From: UBA660 sp046704245 | Lineage (GTDB): Bacteria; Bacillota_I; Bacilli_A; RF39; UBA660 | Reading direction: 5' to 3' | Length of the DNA: 6,705 nucleotides | Assembly (NCBI GenBank): GCA_046704245.1 | Contig: JBJKSD010000032.1 | Location: 1-6,705, forward strand | In this document: one piece after another, positions 5,289 to 6,705 of the stretch | How the letters are laid out: every line of letters starts with the position of its first letter | How positions within the stretch are numbered: the first letter of the stretch is position 1 | The notes under the pieces: model-generated | The model's input: the letters and a program-made list of their open reading frames with translations, nothing else | Database searches by the model: none | Told to the model about the DNA's origin: nothing | Program-made: the position numbers and the translations under genes

Positions 5289-5909
5289 ATGAGAAAGAAT
5301 AAAGGTTTTACTTTAATTGAATTATTAGCTGTTATTACGATAATAGCAATAGTATCTTTAATAACTATTCCTATTGTTACTAGAAATATACAAGGGACTG
5401 GGGTAAGGATCTATAATACTAATGAGAAATCATTAGCTGTTGCAGCTGAAAATTATTATATGGAACATATTGATTATCTTCCAGAAAATATAGGGGATAC
5501 TACTATAATTTTTTTAGATGACTTGATAGAAAATGGCTTTATTAAACAAATTAAAGATTTAAAAGATAGATCAGAATATTGTGATGGTTATGTTATCACA
5601 GAAAAAACTACTGATAGGACCTATAACTATACTCCATATTTAAAATGTGGAGATAGTTTTGTTTCTGATGGATATTATAATTTACCACCAATGATTACTA
5701 TTTTAGGGGATAATCCAGAAATAATAGAAATTGGATCTACTTATGTAGATGCTGGGGCAACAGCTAGAGATGTTAAAGATGGGGATATAACAGCTAGTAT
5801 AGTTACCGAAAATAATGTTGATACCAGTGTTGGTGGAGTTTATATTGTCACCTATACGGTTACAAACAGTTCAGGGATAACAATCCAAAGTACTCGAACT
5901 GTTAATGTT
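5289..5909 (+). repeat. Duplicated pilin-base module, copy 2 (copy 1 at 3207-3827)
   Basis: Codons 1-207 of the two pilin-like genes correspond one to one with no insertions or deletions. Many stretches are identical or nearly so in DNA, for example around the GCTAGAGATGTTAAAGATGG segment in both DUF5011 units. Similarity drops sharply just after the shared VNV residues, at about 3828 in copy 1 and 5910 in copy 2, apart from a short GATGCAAC remnant. This indicates duplication of a base module with distinct downstream domains. Confidence 0.85.
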
Positions 5910-6705
5910 GATGCAACACCACCAGTTATAGCTTTTGGAAAAAATGGAGATTTAACTTATAAGAAGACAAATAGCACAACTGTAACGGTAACAGATATTG
6001 CAGGAGTAGATAATAGCAGTTTAAAATATTTGTGGAATACAAGTACAGATATCCCAAGTGAAGCAAGTTTCATTACAACTTTTACAAGTGGAGCAACAAT
6101 AAAAAGTCCAACTGGAGTAAGTGGCGAATACTATTTATGGATTTTAGCTAAAGATACATTTGGAAATACAGGCATTACAAGAAGTAATGAGTTTAAGCTT
6201 GATAACGAAGCACCTGTAATTACTTTACTAGGAGATAATCCACTATATAATTATTTAGGGCAAAGTTACATTGACCCAGGGGTGTCAGCTATAGACAACA
6301 TGGAAGGGGATTTATCTGAGGATGTACAGTTTGTAAGTGATATAAATCCAAATGCGATAGGTACATATTCAGTAACCTACAGTTTAACAGATACAGCTGG
6401 GAATGAAGCTGCACCAGTGGTAAGAACAGTAATTATACCAGAGGGATGGTATGCTATTCAAACACCACAACAGCTATATAATATACGTAATGATTTAGCA
6501 GGTCACTATATAATGGTAGCTAATATTAATTTAGACGGAACAGCTTATGATCCATGGACACCGATTACAGATTTTACAGGAGGTTTAGACGGTAATGGGT
6601 ATAAGATAAGTGGGTTATATTATAATAACGGAAGTACAACTAATGTAGGCTTATTTGGAACGACAGTAGGAAGCAGTGTAGAGATAAAGAATCTAACGAT
6701 AGAGA
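5289..6705 (+). CDS. Second pilin-like surface protein with Ig-like, DUF5011 and GLUG modules (C-terminus cut off)
   Basis: The reading frame is open from ATG 5289 to the window edge (472 codons seen), with ribosome-binding site AAGAAGGT (5273-5280). The N-terminus MRKNKG / FTLIELLAVITIIAIVSLI is a type IV prepilin signal with cleavage after Gly6 and Glu11 at mature +5. Residues 1-207 align without gaps to the preceding protein at about 80% identity by hand count, including Cys98 and Cys120 and one DUF5011 repeat (133-207). The proteins then diverge. Residues about 211-305 form a different Ig-like module (TPPVIAFGKNGDL, later YYLWILAKDTFGNTG), residues 309-383 a second, more divergent DUF5011 repeat, and from Trp387 a GLUG-type beta-helix begins (QTPQQLYNIRNDL, FTGGLDGNGYKISGL, VGLFG, IKNLTI). 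The rest lies outside the window. A surface adhesin role is inferred; the binding target is unknown. Confidence 0.9.
   Translation, partial: MRKNKGFTLIELLAVITIIAIVSLITIPIVTRNIQGTGVRIYNTNEKSLAVAAENYYMEHIDYLPENIGDTTIIFLDDLIENGFIKQIKDLKDRSEYCDGYVITEKTTDRTYNYTPYLKCGDSFVSDGYYNLPPMITILGDNPEIIEIGSTYVDAGATARDVKDGDITASIVTENNVDTSVGGVYIVTYTVTNSSGITIQSTRTVNVDATPPVIAFGKNGDLTYKKTNSTTVTVTDIAGVDNSSLKYLWNTSTDIPSEASFITTFTSGATIKSPTGVSGEYYLWILAKDTFGNTGITRSNEFKLDNEAPVITLLGDNPLYNYLGQSYIDPGVSAIDNMEGDLSEDVQFVSDINPNAIGTYSVTYSLTDTAGNEAAPVVRTVIIPEGWYAIQTPQQLYNIRNDLAGHYIMVANINLDGTAYDPWTPITDFTGGLDGNGYKISGLYYNNGSTTNVGLFGTTVGSSVEIKNLTIE

Noticed and set aside
3207..6705. Mobile element or phage tail-fibre module
   Set aside because: No transposase, integrase, terminal inverted repeats or phage structural genes are visible; prepilin signals on both proteins point to cell-surface export instead.

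Overview
The window is AT-rich bacterial DNA with every gene on the + strand. It looks like a low-GC Bacillota-type genome, possibly one of the uncultured gut Bacilli lineages related to Mollicutes; that placement is inferred from composition, gene order and gene content only. Tryptophan is encoded by TGG throughout and no TGA interrupts a conserved protein, so the standard bacterial code applies.

Layout. Positions 1-45 are the 3' end of a 5S rRNA gene, closing an rRNA operon whose rest lies to the left. A hairpin terminator and an extended -10 promoter follow, then a 152-residue protein I do not recognise (134-592). A second terminator/promoter junction (612-650) precedes a compact operon: tsaE (666-1115), tsaB (1112-1738), a rimI-like acetyltransferase gene (1750-2184) and tsaD (2184-3191), with start/stop overlaps or short gaps. 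TsaE, TsaB and TsaD form the machinery that installs N6-threonylcarbamoyl-adenosine (t6A) at position 37 of ANN-decoding tRNAs. The TsaC/Sua5 enzyme that supplies the substrate is not in this window.

Only 15 bases after tsaD, with no visible terminator, comes a 621-residue surface protein (3207-5072). It has a type IV prepilin N-terminus, a small pilin-like head with two conserved cysteines, three DUF5011-type immunoglobulin-like repeats spaced exactly 240 bases apart, and a large glycine-rich domain resembling the PF12810 / ALK-LTK glycine-rich domain. A third terminator/promoter junction (5148-5191) follows.

A second gene of the same kind then starts at 5289 and runs off the right edge. 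Its first 207 residues are about 80% identical (ungapped hand comparison) to the first protein. After that it switches to a different Ig-like module, another DUF5011 repeat, and the start of a GLUG-type beta-helix. The two genes look like a tandem family in which one conserved pilin base carries exchangeable outer domains. This is the most interesting part of the window.
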